From: Rhizobium sp. P32RR-XVIII
Lineage (GTDB): Bacteria; Pseudomonadota; Alphaproteobacteria; Rhizobiales; Rhizobiaceae
Assembly (NCBI RefSeq): GCF_012641395.1
Contig: NZ_JABAIH010000008.1
Location: 1-64,000 of the forward strand
DNA length: 64,000 nt
Reading direction: 5' to 3'
The notes under the pieces are model-generated. The model searched no databases. It saw only the letters and a program-made list of their open reading frames with translations, and was not told the origin of the DNA. The position numbers were made by a program, and so were the translations under genes. Shown here piece by piece: positions 1-8,688 of the stretch (position 1 is the first letter of the stretch; every line of letters begins with the position of its first letter).

Positions 1-44
1 ACCGACTTAGCAATGTCGAGTCCAATCGTGGTAATCTCTTCCAT
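1..44 (-). mobile_element. IS110-family transposase, first 14 codons (runs off the window)
   Basis: Reading the minus strand from an ATG at 44, the first residues are MEEITTIGLDIAKS, the usual opening of IS110/IS116-type transposases, where the Asp of the GLD triplet starts the RuvC-like catalytic domain. A strong GGAGGA ribosome site lies at about 53-58. Only 14 codons are inside the window, so the family call rests on this short match. Confidence 0.55.
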
Positions 45-648
45 GGATGGCTCCTCCCATGCGGTTCCTAGCAACACCGCAATCTTGGCACATCGCGATG
101 CCGGCGGAGGAGCCGTCCACAGCATCAGAAGCGGACGTTGCGGCTTCCACTCAAGGCACATGCGATGGTCTTTGCAATTGGCAATGCGTGAGTCCGAACC
201 TCAAGCGTTCGGACCTTAGTCGCCAAAGGTCGCCTTGCACTAGGGGCTACCGCTACCAAAGAAACGCGCTTCGGTAATGAGGTAACTCAACGGAAGTTCA
301 CTTGCTTTTCGTTGATGACTGGTGGATCCCGGTCGAAGGTAGTTTTGCCCGCCGGGCTGTTCAACCAAGGCAAACGCGATCTAAGAACTGATGTCACGGG
401 GCGCATCGGTGATTTCGATCTCCAACCGATCGAAGCGTACGCCGGGGAAATATTCGTCCATTTGCCGTGGATTGATTTCAAAGATCGTCCCCCTTGCCGC
501 CTGCCCAGCCCGTGTGCTCGGCGGCAGTCAGCGGATTGAAGAAGAGCCTCCAGCGCACTAGATGCCGCCACGCATGCCAAAGCCTGCTGTGGTAAGGGCG
601 ATGACAATGCCTGCTGAACATGAGGTAACGAAATCTGAGGAGGGTTCC
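45..648. other. Gene-poor stretch with a decayed coding fragment
   Basis: No intact gene is seen between the IS110 start and the alcohol dehydrogenase. On the minus strand, bases about 381-492 read TIFEINPRQMDEYFPGVRF followed by a hydrophilic stretch and a TAG at 383-381. A few bases further upstream another frame continues protein-like (NPLTAAEHTGWAGGKG, about 493-540). This looks like the tail of a frameshifted gene of unknown function. The remainder shows nothing recognisable. Confidence 0.3.
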
Positions 649-1668
649 ATGCCAAGCATGCGCGCTGTTGAAGTAAAAAACGCCAACGGACCGTTAGAAC
701 TTGTCGAACGCGAGGTTCCGAACCCCGCTGCCGGCCAGGTTTTGATCAAGGTCCAGGCGTGCGGAATATGTCATAGCGACGCCTTTACGGTGATGGGGGC
801 ATTTCCCGGCATTGCCTACCCGCGCGTACCAGGCCACGAAGTGGTCGGAGTTATCAAGAAAGTCGGCGAACGGGTGCCCAATTGGCAGCCTGGCCAGCGC
901 ATCGGGGTCGGCTGGCATGGCGGCCATTGCGGGCATTGTCGCTCCTGCCGACGCGGCGATTTCATAACCTGTGAGAACGCGCAAATTCCGGGGATCAGCT
1001 ATGACGGCGGCTATGCTGACTACATGGTTGCGCCTTTCGAAGCGCTGGCTGCAATCCCGGATGAGCTCGAGGCAGCCGAGGCCGCACCCCTTCTATGCGC
1101 TGGGATCACGACCTACAACGCATTGCGCAACAGCGGCGTTCGTGCGGGCGATACGGTTGCAGTGCTTGGTATTGGCGGTCTCGGTCACCTTGGGGTGCAA
1201 TTCGCCGCGAAGATGGGCTGTCGCACGGTCGCCATCGCACGCGGCGCCGACAAGGAGCCGTTGGCGCGCAAGCTTGGTGCCCATCACTACCTCGACAGCA
1301 CGGCCCAGGATGTGGCCGCCGAGCTAAGCAAGCTGGGTGGAGCCCGCGTGATCCTGTCCACCGTTACCAATTCGCAGGCGATGAGCGCGGTGCTTGGCGG
1401 GCTGGCCGTTGATGGCAAGATGATCGTGGTTGGCGCTTCACCCGATCCGATCGAGGTCTCCCCGTTTCTGTTAATTGGCGGCCGCCGCGGCATTCAGGGA
1501 TGGCCGTCTGGGACCTCGATTGACTCGGAGGACACTCTGGCTTTCAGCGCCCTCGCCAACATTCGGCCAATGATCGAAACAATGCCGCTCGAGCGGGCTG
1601 CAGAAGCCTATGAGCGGATGATGAGTGGCGCGGCGCGGTTCCGGATGGTCATAACGACCGGCAAATAG
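649..1668 (+). CDS. Zinc-dependent alcohol dehydrogenase (MDR superfamily)
   Basis: A 339-residue medium-chain dehydrogenase, predicted to oxidise alcohols or reduce aldehydes with NAD(P)H in the cytoplasm. Cys38 (ACGICHSD) and the GHE motif at 62-64 fit the catalytic zinc site. Cys94, 97, 100 and 108 (CGHCRSC then ITC) form the structural zinc lobe. GIGGLGHLG near residue 178 is the nucleotide-binding loop. The open frame extends upstream to 562, but the start at 649 is preferred because GAGGAGGG lies just before it and homologues begin near this residue. It stands alone, with no partner gene to fix its substrate. The sequence resembles the AdhP/AdhT-type alcohol dehydrogenases in length and motifs. 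Confidence 0.9.
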   Translation: MPSMRAVEVKNANGPLELVEREVPNPAAGQVLIKVQACGICHSDAFTVMGAFPGIAYPRVPGHEVVGVIKKVGERVPNWQPGQRIGVGWHGGHCGHCRSCRRGDFITCENAQIPGISYDGGYADYMVAPFEALAAIPDELEAAEAAPLLCAGITTYNALRNSGVRAGDTVAVLGIGGLGHLGVQFAAKMGCRTVAIARGADKEPLARKLGAHHYLDSTAQDVAAELSKLGGARVILSTVTNSQAMSAVLGGLAVDGKMIVVGASPDPIEVSPFLLIGGRRGIQGWPSGTSIDSEDTLAFSALANIRPMIETMPLERAAEAYERMMSGAARFRMVITTGK

Positions 1669-1854
1669 TCGTCTGTACCGAAACAGAAATGTCTGGCGAC
1701 GCGCACCGAACAGTCGCCAGACGAACATGCCGCCCAAGGCGGAAGCCGCGATTAAAAATTGCTGTGTGATCAGCCGGTTGCAGTAGGCGGTCGCATCTCC
1801 TTGCGAGAGTCGCTGGGCCATGCTCTCATGCTGGGCGTTCTTTGGAACTGACAT
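1471..1854 (-). CDS. Doubtful small membrane protein ORF
   Basis: An open frame begins MSVPKNAQHESMAQRLSQGD, with GAGG 8 bases upstream and one hydrophobic segment at about residues 33-47 (FLIAASALGGMFVWRLF). The last half runs antisense into the alcohol dehydrogenase and becomes arginine-rich, as shadow frames do. If a real gene exists here, its natural end has probably been lost. I do not recognise it. Confidence 0.2.
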   Translation of the reverse strand: MSVPKNAQHESMAQRLSQGDATAYCNRLITQQFLIAASALGGMFVWRLFGARRQTFLFRYRRLFAGRYDHPEPRRATHHPLIGFCSPLERHCFDHWPNVGEGAESQSVLRVNRGPRRPSLNAAAAAN

Positions 1855-1869
1855 GGGTCAACCTCGGGG

Positions 1870-2217
1870 ATGACTATGAAGCTCGTTAAAATGTTACTCA
1901 GGTCTTCGCTCGTCTCATCGGTGGTTGCCGTGATGATGGCGGTATCGCCGGTGACAGTTCCACGTGAGGCAAACGCTCAAACCAATATCAACATCAACAT
2001 CGGGGTCGGCACCGATCTCAATAGAGGTCGCGGGATAACCTGCAGTCAGGGGGAGCGCCTGCTCCGTAATCGCGGCTTCCGGGATATTCGTCGCATCGAT
2101 TGCCGAAGCAGGTTCTTCGTCTATCGCGCCTGGCGCGGCAATACACGCTTCGAGATCGCAATTCGTCAACGCGACGGCCGCGTTGTCGACATGCAGAGAC
2201 TTAGTCGGCAGCGATAG
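1870..2217 (+). CDS. Small secreted protein of unknown function
   Basis: A 115-residue protein with a lysine-initiated hydrophobic signal peptide (about residues 3-36, cleavage near ANAQ) followed by a short mature domain. The mature part starts with an Asn/Ile-rich patch (TNININIGVG), contains two cysteines, and ends in an arginine-rich module with the form FRDIRRIDCRSRFFVYRA. Short exported proteins of this general form are common in rhizobia and have no assigned function. A second ATG two codons in (1876) is an equally good start, since no clear ribosome site separates the two. Confidence 0.6.
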   Translation: MTMKLVKMLLRSSLVSSVVAVMMAVSPVTVPREANAQTNININIGVGTDLNRGRGITCSQGERLLRNRGFRDIRRIDCRSRFFVYRAWRGNTRFEIAIRQRDGRVVDMQRLSRQR

Positions 2218-2448
2218 CTTCGCGCCGATTTTAATCTAACGCAGCGAGATTTCGCCAACTACATGGGCATGCCATTTCGCAGCTACCAAGATATCGAAAG
2301 CGGTCGCAGCCCCGCTCGGGCCGGTCATTTAAGGGCCGCGGAGATGGCGGCGATTACGATTGCTCAAGAGTCCTCGGAACGAGCCCAAGCGCTTCCTCTA
2401 CATCTCAAAGACATGATTCTGTCGGTTGCTAAGACACTCGACCGATAG
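2218..2448 (+). pseudogene. Remnant of an XRE-type helix-turn-helix regulator
   Basis: The frame directly after the previous stop reads FNLTQRDFANYMGMPFRSYQ then DIESGRSPARAGHLRAAEMA, a typical lambda-repressor-like helix-turn-helix (LTQ...FA..MG.....Y..IE.G). No start codon precedes the DNA-binding helices. The first in-frame ATG (2263) would remove the first helix. The N-terminus is therefore missing and the fragment is probably not functional unless a rare start is used. The C-terminal 30 residues stay protein-like up to a TAG. Confidence 0.5.
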
Positions 2449-2523
2449 CAAGCCCGCGCCGGGTTAGGGGCGGGTGGGATTGGCTGCTTACTCAGCGGGC
2501 ACGTAGCCTTCGGGTCGCTCCCC

Positions 2524-3006
2524 TTAGAGCGTGCGAAACATAACGAAGGCGTCGACGTAACCGCGCGAAGGATGAAGGAAGACTTCAGGAAGCCGCCCGA
2601 CAATCTCAAACCCAAGAGACTGCCATAGCCGCACCGCGCGTTCGTTGCTACTGATGACGAAGTTGAACTGCATTGCCCGAAAGCCCTTCGCGCGAGCATG
2701 CGCAAGTGAGTGCTCGTGCATTTGCCTGGCCACACCTCGGCCACTTGCCGCTGTGTCTGTCATATAACCGCAGTTGCAAACATGTCGTCCGCCGCCCGCC
2801 TGGTTCGCGCGTATGTAGTATGTTCCGAGGATCAGGCCATTCTCTTCCGCGACGAACGTTTCACGGTCCGAACCCATCCAGTAAGCCAGTGCATCGCTTT
2901 TGCTAAGATTGGGGTCGAGTGCATAAGTCTCGCCGGCGCGAATTGCCGGACCAATGATCCGCCAGATGGCGCTTCGATCATCATTGCTCGCGGGCCGGAT
3001 TAGCAT
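2524..3006 (-). CDS. GNAT-family N-acetyltransferase
   Basis: A 160-residue single-domain acetyltransferase that would transfer acetyl from acetyl-CoA to an amine or similar group. It begins MLIRPASNDD, the usual first strand and helix of the fold. The acetyl-CoA loop is degenerate but recognisable (GRGVARQMHEHSLAHA, about residues 89-104), and the C-terminal signature NERAVRLWQSLGFEIVGRLP is at about 121-140. Length fits the family. It is monocistronic, with no neighbour that indicates a substrate. Confidence 0.85.
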   Translation of the reverse strand: MLIRPASNDDRSAIWRIIGPAIRAGETYALDPNLSKSDALAYWMGSDRETFVAEENGLILGTYYIRANQAGGGRHVCNCGYMTDTAASGRGVARQMHEHSLAHARAKGFRAMQFNFVISSNERAVRLWQSLGFEIVGRLPEVFLHPSRGYVDAFVMFRTL

Positions 3007-3488
3007 CCCTTAAACTACCGTGGAAATAGAGCACACGCAACGCGCTCGGCGGTATCAGCTAACTCCGGCTTGTCGGTCTCGACGCCGCCGCCGTCCTGTT
3101 CCCGCCAGCGGGCTGGTTTATAGCGATCGAGGTAGCGACCCTCGACCCAATCGTCGGCCCTTTTCGCGGGGTCTATCCCGCCTGACGCTCGCGCGCCTCT
3201 CGCTGGCGACCTAGTTTGGGGAACTTTCATTATCGGCCTCACAGACGCCGGGCTTGTCCACCCATTCGCGGGCTGGACAAGGATATGCGTCGGCTAGTGC
3301 CCATGCGCTGAAGGCCTGAGGTTGTATTTAGCAATTTTCAGATGCGCCTCCCCGTATGCAACAACGGCTCTTGCCTCCATCGGTGATGAGCGTTTCGGGC
3401 CGGAAGCGGTCATCGGGCGAAGTCGCGTCTGCGCCCATACTGTCCAAAAAGTCTCCGCTGCTGGTGTGCCCTTTAGGACGTCAACTCA
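3007..3488. other. Stretch without a recognisable gene
   Basis: Short open frames occur on both strands, for example a minus-strand frame at 3015-3242 beginning MRPIMKVPQTRSPARGARAS. None has a clear ribosome site or a family signature. It may be decayed coding DNA like its neighbours, but nothing can be assigned. Confidence 0.3.
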
Positions 3489-3752
3489 TTAACGAGTTGT
3501 CGGCCCTTCAGGCGGAAGCGGCGCGGCCTTGAGGCTTTCCAGCCAGTCTTGGAAAGTTTGGCCCCGCAAGTAGCTTGACGGCTTCCCACGCAGGCCAATC
3601 CGTGATCTGCACGCCTGTGCCGGGCGTCTGATCGGCGAGCCGCCAAGTCTCTGCCATCTACTCACATCCTCTGGTGAAAGCTCCCCAGAGGCGAGCCTAC
3701 GCAGGATTGCCGAGCGGTAAGGTAAATCTATTTTGGTGACAGTGCATTTCAT
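3489..3752 (-). pseudogene. Frameshifted small rhizobial protein
   Basis: The minus strand starts well (MKCTVTKIDLPYRSAILRR, then LASGELSPEDVSRW). From about 3655 the sensible protein continues in another frame (AETWRLADQTPGTGVQITDW then PAWEAVKLLAG), and near 3565 it returns to the first frame (TFQDWLESLKAAPLPPEG). Two compensating single-base shifts therefore interrupt one small gene of roughly 90 codons. I do not recognise the function. Sequencing error is possible. Confidence 0.45.
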
Positions 3753-3827
3753 CGTTGGCGAGAATGAACTACCCCGTCACGGATGAAAAGGCTTTTCGCT
3801 GTACTCGGCTACGCGTAGAGGATCACG

Positions 3828-4487
3828 ATGAACGACCAAGGACCTTCACAGACATCCGGCGGGATCGCCGCAATCATCGGCCAGCCAGTAGACCCTCAGA
3901 CGGTTCTTCATTGGTACGATTTCATCTGTCCTTTCTGTTACATTGGGCAGACGCGCGACGCGATTTTCGAGGATCACGGATTTGCGGTCGTTGATCTCGC
4001 ATTTGAAATCCACCCGGAGATCCCGATTGGCGGAAAACTCGTGGGGCCGCGGAGCGGAGAGATGTACGAAAGACTCCAGAAAGAAGCCGACGAGGCGGGC
4101 CTGCGGCTAAATTGGCCCGAGCGCTTGCCCAATAGCCGCCTTGCCCTGGCGGCTGCGGAATGGGTCAGGCGCAACCAGCCGAACGCGTTCCGCGAATTTT
4201 CAAAATCGCTCTTTGCTGCCCATTTCGCCGAAAGAAAAGATATCGGCAGTCAGGACGTCGTGAGCGAGCGCGCGCGTAGAGCCGGCGTCAGTGTCGATGA
4301 CATGAGCCAAGCATTGGACGACCAGACCGCCTATCTGTTGGTGAACGAAACGGAGATGCTCGGTAGGCGGGCGGGTGTTCACGGCACTCCGGCATGGCTG
4401 GTCGGCGGAAGGATCGTCCCCGGTCTCCTCCCGCGGAACACCTTTGTTCAGATCGTCGAGGAGAACCTGCCTGTCGGTAAATGCTAG
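3828..4487 (+). CDS. DsbA-family (FrnE-like) thiol oxidoreductase
   Basis: A 219-residue cytoplasmic protein of the DSBA-like thioredoxin fold. The active-site CPFC lies at about residues 35-38 (DFICPFCYIGQTRD). The cis-proline loop is GVHGTPAWLVGGR near residue 188, and a helical insertion (about 75-170) sits between them, as in FrnE and 2-hydroxychromene-2-carboxylate isomerase relatives. No signal peptide is present, so a periplasmic DsbA role is unlikely. The start at 3828 has AGGATC upstream. The gene stands alone. FrnE-like disulfide handling is the most probable role, with no named substrate. Confidence 0.85.
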   Translation: MNDQGPSQTSGGIAAIIGQPVDPQTVLHWYDFICPFCYIGQTRDAIFEDHGFAVVDLAFEIHPEIPIGGKLVGPRSGEMYERLQKEADEAGLRLNWPERLPNSRLALAAAEWVRRNQPNAFREFSKSLFAAHFAERKDIGSQDVVSERARRAGVSVDDMSQALDDQTAYLLVNETEMLGRRAGVHGTPAWLVGGRIVPGLLPRNTFVQIVEENLPVGKC

Positions 4488-4735
4488 AGCGGGACGTCGC
4501 CCAAGAATGCGCGCGCTTTTCGGCATCCGCTCCAGCATCACCGACGCAGACCATCCGTTCCTTGGTTCACATGGCATTGTTCCTTTCGCAATCCTTTTAG
4601 CTCGACCTCGCCCAGTGCGGGCCTTGCCGAATTCAAGAGGCTTCCTCTCGCATTCTCGCTCTACCGGACGGGTCGGTGATGTTCGATTTTAGCGGTAAGC
4701 AACATGCCGCTCGTCGAAATCGAAGGAATGCTCAA

Positions 4736-5683
4736 ATGCCGACGGAATTGATCACGAACTTGCTGACGGCCGCCGTGGTGTTCGGCACCTCGACATCGCT
4801 GGGACATGCCGCGTCTTCCGGCCAAAAGGCCGAAATTGGCTTCGTGGAGGTCACTAAGGACATCACGCTGAGAAGGATGGTCGTCCACTCGGTGAACCCA
4901 AAAGGAACAGTGCTCTTTCTTCACGGCTTTCCCGAAACCTTGTTCGTCTGGAAGGATATCTCCATGGCGCTGGGCGACGAATTTGAAGTCCACGCCTTCG
5001 ACTGGCCGGGATTTGGACAGTCCACAAGACCTGCGGTCGAAAAGTTCTCCTATGCGCCCACGGACTACGCGGACGTTCTGAAGGCCTACATCGAGAGGGC
5101 CGGCATCGATCGGTCGAAGCTGACGATCTACGCAACGGATATCGGTGCCCTGCCCGCGCTGCTTCTTGCGATCGAAGAGCCGGATATCGCCAAGAACATC
5201 GTCGTCGGCGACTTCGCGCCATTCAACCGGCCCGAATACATGTACGAGAGCCTGCAGAACCTGAAGACGGAGCCGTCCGCCTCACAGACCCGTGCCTACA
5301 TGAACAAGACCAGCGCGGAGATATTGACGAACGTCTACAGGCGGGGCCTCTCGAAGGAGGAGCAGTTTGATCTTCCGACAGACGTCCAGGAAGATATGAA
5401 CCGTGGGTGGTCCCATGGCGATCTGACTTCGGCCGACGCCTTCTACCACTACTACGCCAAGTTCACACGCGATCAGGACTTCCTCGAAGCCAACCTCGAC
5501 AAGCTGAAGACTCCGATCAAGGTAGTCTGGGGCGAGAAGGATCTGTACATCAACAAGGACATGGGCGTCGAGCTCGCCAAGAGAATCGAAGCAAGGCTCG
5601 ATGTTCTTCCCGGCACGGGACATTACCCGCATCTTCAGAAGCCGGCGCGGACTGTCGACGAGGTGCGCGCATCAGCCAGATGA
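4736..5683 (+). CDS. Exported alpha/beta hydrolase (epoxide hydrolase / dehalogenase-like)
   Basis: A 315-residue protein starting MPTELITNLLTAAVV. The hydrophobic N-terminus up to about residue 26 ends GHAA and looks like a signal peptide, so the enzyme probably acts outside the cytoplasm. The oxyanion motif is LHGFPETLFVWKD. The nucleophile elbow is YATDIGALPALL, with Asp in the place used by epoxide hydrolases and haloalkane dehalogenases. The acid lies in VWGEKDLYIN and the histidine in GTGHYPHLQKP. Upstream in-frame ATGs (4676, 4679) precede the signal peptide and are less likely starts. Its 3' end overlaps the convergent LysR gene by 12 bases. Substrate unknown. Confidence 0.85.
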   Translation: MPTELITNLLTAAVVFGTSTSLGHAASSGQKAEIGFVEVTKDITLRRMVVHSVNPKGTVLFLHGFPETLFVWKDISMALGDEFEVHAFDWPGFGQSTRPAVEKFSYAPTDYADVLKAYIERAGIDRSKLTIYATDIGALPALLLAIEEPDIAKNIVVGDFAPFNRPEYMYESLQNLKTEPSASQTRAYMNKTSAEILTNVYRRGLSKEEQFDLPTDVQEDMNRGWSHGDLTSADAFYHYYAKFTRDQDFLEANLDKLKTPIKVVWGEKDLYINKDMGVELAKRIEARLDVLPGTGHYPHLQKPARTVDEVRASAR

Positions 5684-6604
5684 GCGCATTGCGTCCGATT
5701 GGCCGGCGTTCCCGTAGCTGCCGCTGGTTTCACGAAGCCGCGGCAATGCCCAGTCGATGAAGGACCGCACCTTCAAGGTGAGCGGGCCCTGTCGGGAGTA
5801 GACGATGTGGATTGGTCGGGGCGGCCCGTCATACTCCGTCAGGATCGGTACAAGGTCACCAGATCGTAAGTGTTCCGGAATCTGGTAGTCGAAGAGGCGC
5901 GCTATGCCCGCCCCACCTAGCGCTGCGGCGACACAGTTGGCCGCCGTATTGACCTCGAGACGAGTCCGCGGCAGGGCCTCGACAGGAGCCCCGTCAACCT
6001 GGAACGTCCAAAAGAACGTGCGGTTGTTGAAAATGATCCCGTCGTGTCCTGACAGATCGCCAGGATGTGCGGGAATTCCACGCTTCGCCAGGTATCCGGG
6101 GCTGGCGCAGGTGAGCAGATGGAACTCGCCCGCCTTGACAGCATACAAGGAACTGTCCTCAAGGTCGCCGAGACGAATGGCGATGTCGACCTGCTCGTTG
6201 ACCAGATGAACCGAGCGGTCGAGAGACAACAGGTTCAATGACACCTCCGCGTGCCTCTCCATGTAGCTCAGGACGATCGGGAGGACGTATCGGTTTCCGA
6301 ACTCGACCGGCATGGTGATCGTCAAGGTTCCACGCGGCGTCTGATATTCCCCTGACGCGCGTCTTTCCGCCTCCTCGAGGTCAGCCATGATCTTTCGTGC
6401 AGCCTCGACATATTCGCGCCCGGCGTCGGTAAGCTGCAGGTTCCGGCTTGTACGAACGATGAGGTTTGCGCCGAGGAACCGCTCCAAGTCGGCCACCTTG
6501 CGGCTGACGCTGGGCAACGGAGCATTGAGCCTCCTGCTTCCGGCGGAGATGCTCCCGGCGTCCACGACGGCAAGCAGCACCCGCATCGCATCAAGTCTAT
6601 CCAT
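5672..6604 (-). CDS. LysR-family transcriptional regulator
   Basis: A 310-residue LysR protein. The N-terminal winged helix (MDRLDAMRVLLAVVDAGSIS, helix-turn-helix to about residue 60) is followed by the two-lobed effector domain (about 90-295). The open frame extends 68 codons further upstream, but homology begins at the ATG at 6604, so that start is chosen. It is transcribed away from a second LysR gene and towards the exported hydrolase. Through the shared 185-base gap it probably regulates itself and possibly the other regulator. The effector cannot be read from sequence. Confidence 0.9.
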   Translation of the reverse strand: MDRLDAMRVLLAVVDAGSISAGSRRLNAPLPSVSRKVADLERFLGANLIVRTSRNLQLTDAGREYVEAARKIMADLEEAERRASGEYQTPRGTLTITMPVEFGNRYVLPIVLSYMERHAEVSLNLLSLDRSVHLVNEQVDIAIRLGDLEDSSLYAVKAGEFHLLTCASPGYLAKRGIPAHPGDLSGHDGIIFNNRTFFWTFQVDGAPVEALPRTRLEVNTAANCVAAALGGAGIARLFDYQIPEHLRSGDLVPILTEYDGPPRPIHIVYSRQGPLTLKVRSFIDWALPRLRETSGSYGNAGQSDAMRSSG

Positions 6605-6789
6605 GACGGCCACCAAGACGATGGATCTGGTTGTAATACAGTTTCGTTTCACTGCAAAGAACGCGGATTCTACGTTACGCCAACTGCTCCGACCCCTGCA
6701 GCCTAGGCTCAGCGAAGTGCAGGGATATTTACGTCGGAGGAAAATCCGGGGATGAGTAGTTCGCAAGTCAGCGTCTGCGGAGCTCGGAA
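6605..6789. promoter_or_regulatory. Shared promoter region of two divergent LysR genes
   Basis: This 185-base gap separates the start codons of two head-to-head LysR regulators and must hold both promoters. LysR proteins usually bind T-N11-A type sites in such gaps, but no single site stands out by eye. Confidence 0.5.
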
Positions 6790-7722
6790 ATGGATCGTAT
6801 CGATGCAATGAAAGTGTTTATCACCGCGGTGGACGAGGGTAGCCTTGCAGGCGCCGCTCGCAAGCTGAGGCGGTCTCCGACGGCGATCAGCCGGGCATTG
6901 AGCTCGCTGGAGGCGCATGTCGGCGTCGAGCTGCTGCATCGTACCACCCGAAGTCTCAAGCTCAGCGAGGCCGGGCAGCGCTATGCAGCTGCCTGCCGGC
7001 GCGTGCTCGTCGACCTCGAGGACGCCGACATGGTTGCCGGCGGGGAGCGCGCGTCGCCTCGGGGTACGTTGACCATCTCCGCGCCTCCGATTCTGGGCGA
7101 GGAGGTCCTGCGGCCCATTCTGGACGACTTTCTCGAACTCCATCCCAGCGTCTCCGTTCGCTTTCTGATGCTGGATCGGTTCGTAAACCTCGTCGACGAG
7201 GGTGTGGACCTCGCGCTTCGCATCGGCAACCTAACCGACTCGTCTCATATTTCGACCCGGATCGGCGGTGACGTCAGGCGTGTGATCGTGGCGTCGCCGC
7301 GCTACCTCGCCAGCAATCCGAGCATCGTAGAGCCGGCCGACCTTACCAAGCACCAGATCATCGCGTTCAGCAACTTCGGGCTGGAGTCCTGGAGCTTCAA
7401 TCCGGCGAAAGGATCTTCGATTCCGAGAACGGTCCATTTCACGCCGCGCTATGTGGTGAACAGCGTGCGCGCCGCCGCGGCGTCGGCCGCGGCGGGCGTT
7501 GGCCTGACGAGGCTATATTCCTATCACGTCGCGAAGTACGTTCGGGACGGCCAGTTGAAGATCGTGCTTGCGGACGACGAGTTTCCTGCGCTTCCTGTCC
7601 ATCTGCTGACGCCCCAGGGCCGCACGTCCGTGCCGAAGGTGCGAGCCTTCATAGATTTTGCGGTTCCCCGCCTCCGCGTTGAACTCGCCCGCATAGCGGC
7701 CGAAGCAGGTTCAATGCTGTGA
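6790..7722 (+). CDS. LysR-family transcriptional regulator
   Basis: A 310-residue LysR protein beginning MDRIDAMKVFITAVDEGSLA, with the winged helix in residues 1-60 (ARKLRRSPTAISRALSSLEA) and a periplasmic-binding-like effector domain behind it. It has the same length as its divergent neighbour and shares the opening MDR(I/L)DAM and the block SVR/SLNLL-LDR-VNLV, so the two are related paralogues. It is followed in the same direction, after 140 bases, by an SDR protein and a tautomerase, which are its most likely targets. The ligand is unknown. Confidence 0.9.
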   Translation: MDRIDAMKVFITAVDEGSLAGAARKLRRSPTAISRALSSLEAHVGVELLHRTTRSLKLSEAGQRYAAACRRVLVDLEDADMVAGGERASPRGTLTISAPPILGEEVLRPILDDFLELHPSVSVRFLMLDRFVNLVDEGVDLALRIGNLTDSSHISTRIGGDVRRVIVASPRYLASNPSIVEPADLTKHQIIAFSNFGLESWSFNPAKGSSIPRTVHFTPRYVVNSVRAAAASAAAGVGLTRLYSYHVAKYVRDGQLKIVLADDEFPALPVHLLTPQGRTSVPKVRAFIDFAVPRLRVELARIAAEAGSML

Positions 7723-7862
7723 TTATGCCGAAAACCGGACGATTGTCTGCCAATCGCCAGCAATTCTCCCGAACATCGTATGCATCTAAATCAGTAGCAC
7801 CGACGCCGAGGGCGTAGGGCGGCTCCGAAATCTAAGCCGCTGTACTTGAAAGGATGCACATC

Positions 7863-8576
7863 ATGAGCAGTCAACAGAAGGTCGCCATCATCACCGGTGC
7901 TTCCCAGGGCATTGGGGAAGGACTGGTGCGGGCATACCGCGAGCGTGCCTATCGCGTCGTCGCGACGGCGCGGTCGATCAAGCAGAGTTCCGACGAAGGC
8001 GTTCACACGGTCGCCGGGGATATCGTGAACCCGGAAACGGCGGAGCGCGTCGTTAGGGAAGCGCTGGAGCGCTTCGGACGCGTCGATACGCTTGTCAACA
8101 ACGCCGGCGTCTTCCTCGCGAAACCCTTTGTCGAGTTCACGCAGGAGGATTTCGACCACAACATCGGCGTCAATGTCGCCGGCTTCTTCCATATCACGCA
8201 GCGTGCCGCCAGGGAGATGTTGAAACAGGGCTCCGGCCATATCGTGAACATCACGACGAGCCTCGTCAACCAGCCGATCGCCGGCGTTCCGGCCGCGCTT
8301 GCCTCGATTACCAAGGGCGGCCTGAATGCGGTGACGCAGGGGCTTGCAATCGAGTTCGCGAAGACGGGCGTACGTGTCAACGCTGTTTCGCCCGGCATCA
8401 TCAAGACGCCGATGCACGCGCCTGAAAAGCACGAATTCCTCTCTGCGCTGAATCCGGTCGGCCGTATGGGCGAAATTCGCGACATCGTCGATGCAGTCCT
8501 CTACCTCGAGAACGCGAACTTCATCACGGGCGAGATCCTTCATATCGACGGCGGCTCGAACGCCGGCCGCTGGTAG
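7863..8576 (+). CDS. SDR-family oxidoreductase lacking the usual catalytic tyrosine
   Basis: A 237-residue short-chain dehydrogenase/reductase. The nucleotide-binding motif is TGASQGIG near residue 12 and the structural NNAG is near residue 80. A Ser in INITTSL could be the catalytic serine. Where most SDRs carry YxxxK, this protein reads ALASITKGG: the lysine is there, but the position four residues before it is alanine. It may therefore use another residue, act on an unusual substrate, or be non-redox. AAAGG at 7849-7853 favours the ATG at 7863 over that at 7854. It is cotranscribed with the tautomerase. Confidence 0.85.
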   Translation: MSSQQKVAIITGASQGIGEGLVRAYRERAYRVVATARSIKQSSDEGVHTVAGDIVNPETAERVVREALERFGRVDTLVNNAGVFLAKPFVEFTQEDFDHNIGVNVAGFFHITQRAAREMLKQGSGHIVNITTSLVNQPIAGVPAALASITKGGLNAVTQGLAIEFAKTGVRVNAVSPGIIKTPMHAPEKHEFLSALNPVGRMGEIRDIVDAVLYLENANFITGEILHIDGGSNAGRW

Positions 8577-8585
8577 GCTGAACAA

Positions 8586-8618
8586 GGTGGTGGCCCAGCC
8601 TCTGTCCGGACCACCACC
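8586..8618 (+). terminator. Hairpin between SDR and tautomerase genes
   Basis: GGTGGTGG at 8586-8593 pairs perfectly with CCACCACC at 8611-8618 around a 17-base loop. No T-run follows, so it may stabilise the upstream message or act as a weak attenuator rather than a terminator. Confidence 0.35.
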
Positions 8619-8688
8619 ACGTGCGGCGCAAGGCCGCTTGCGCCAGCGCATCACACTATCAAACCAAAGCTTTCGAAAGGAGGAAGCC

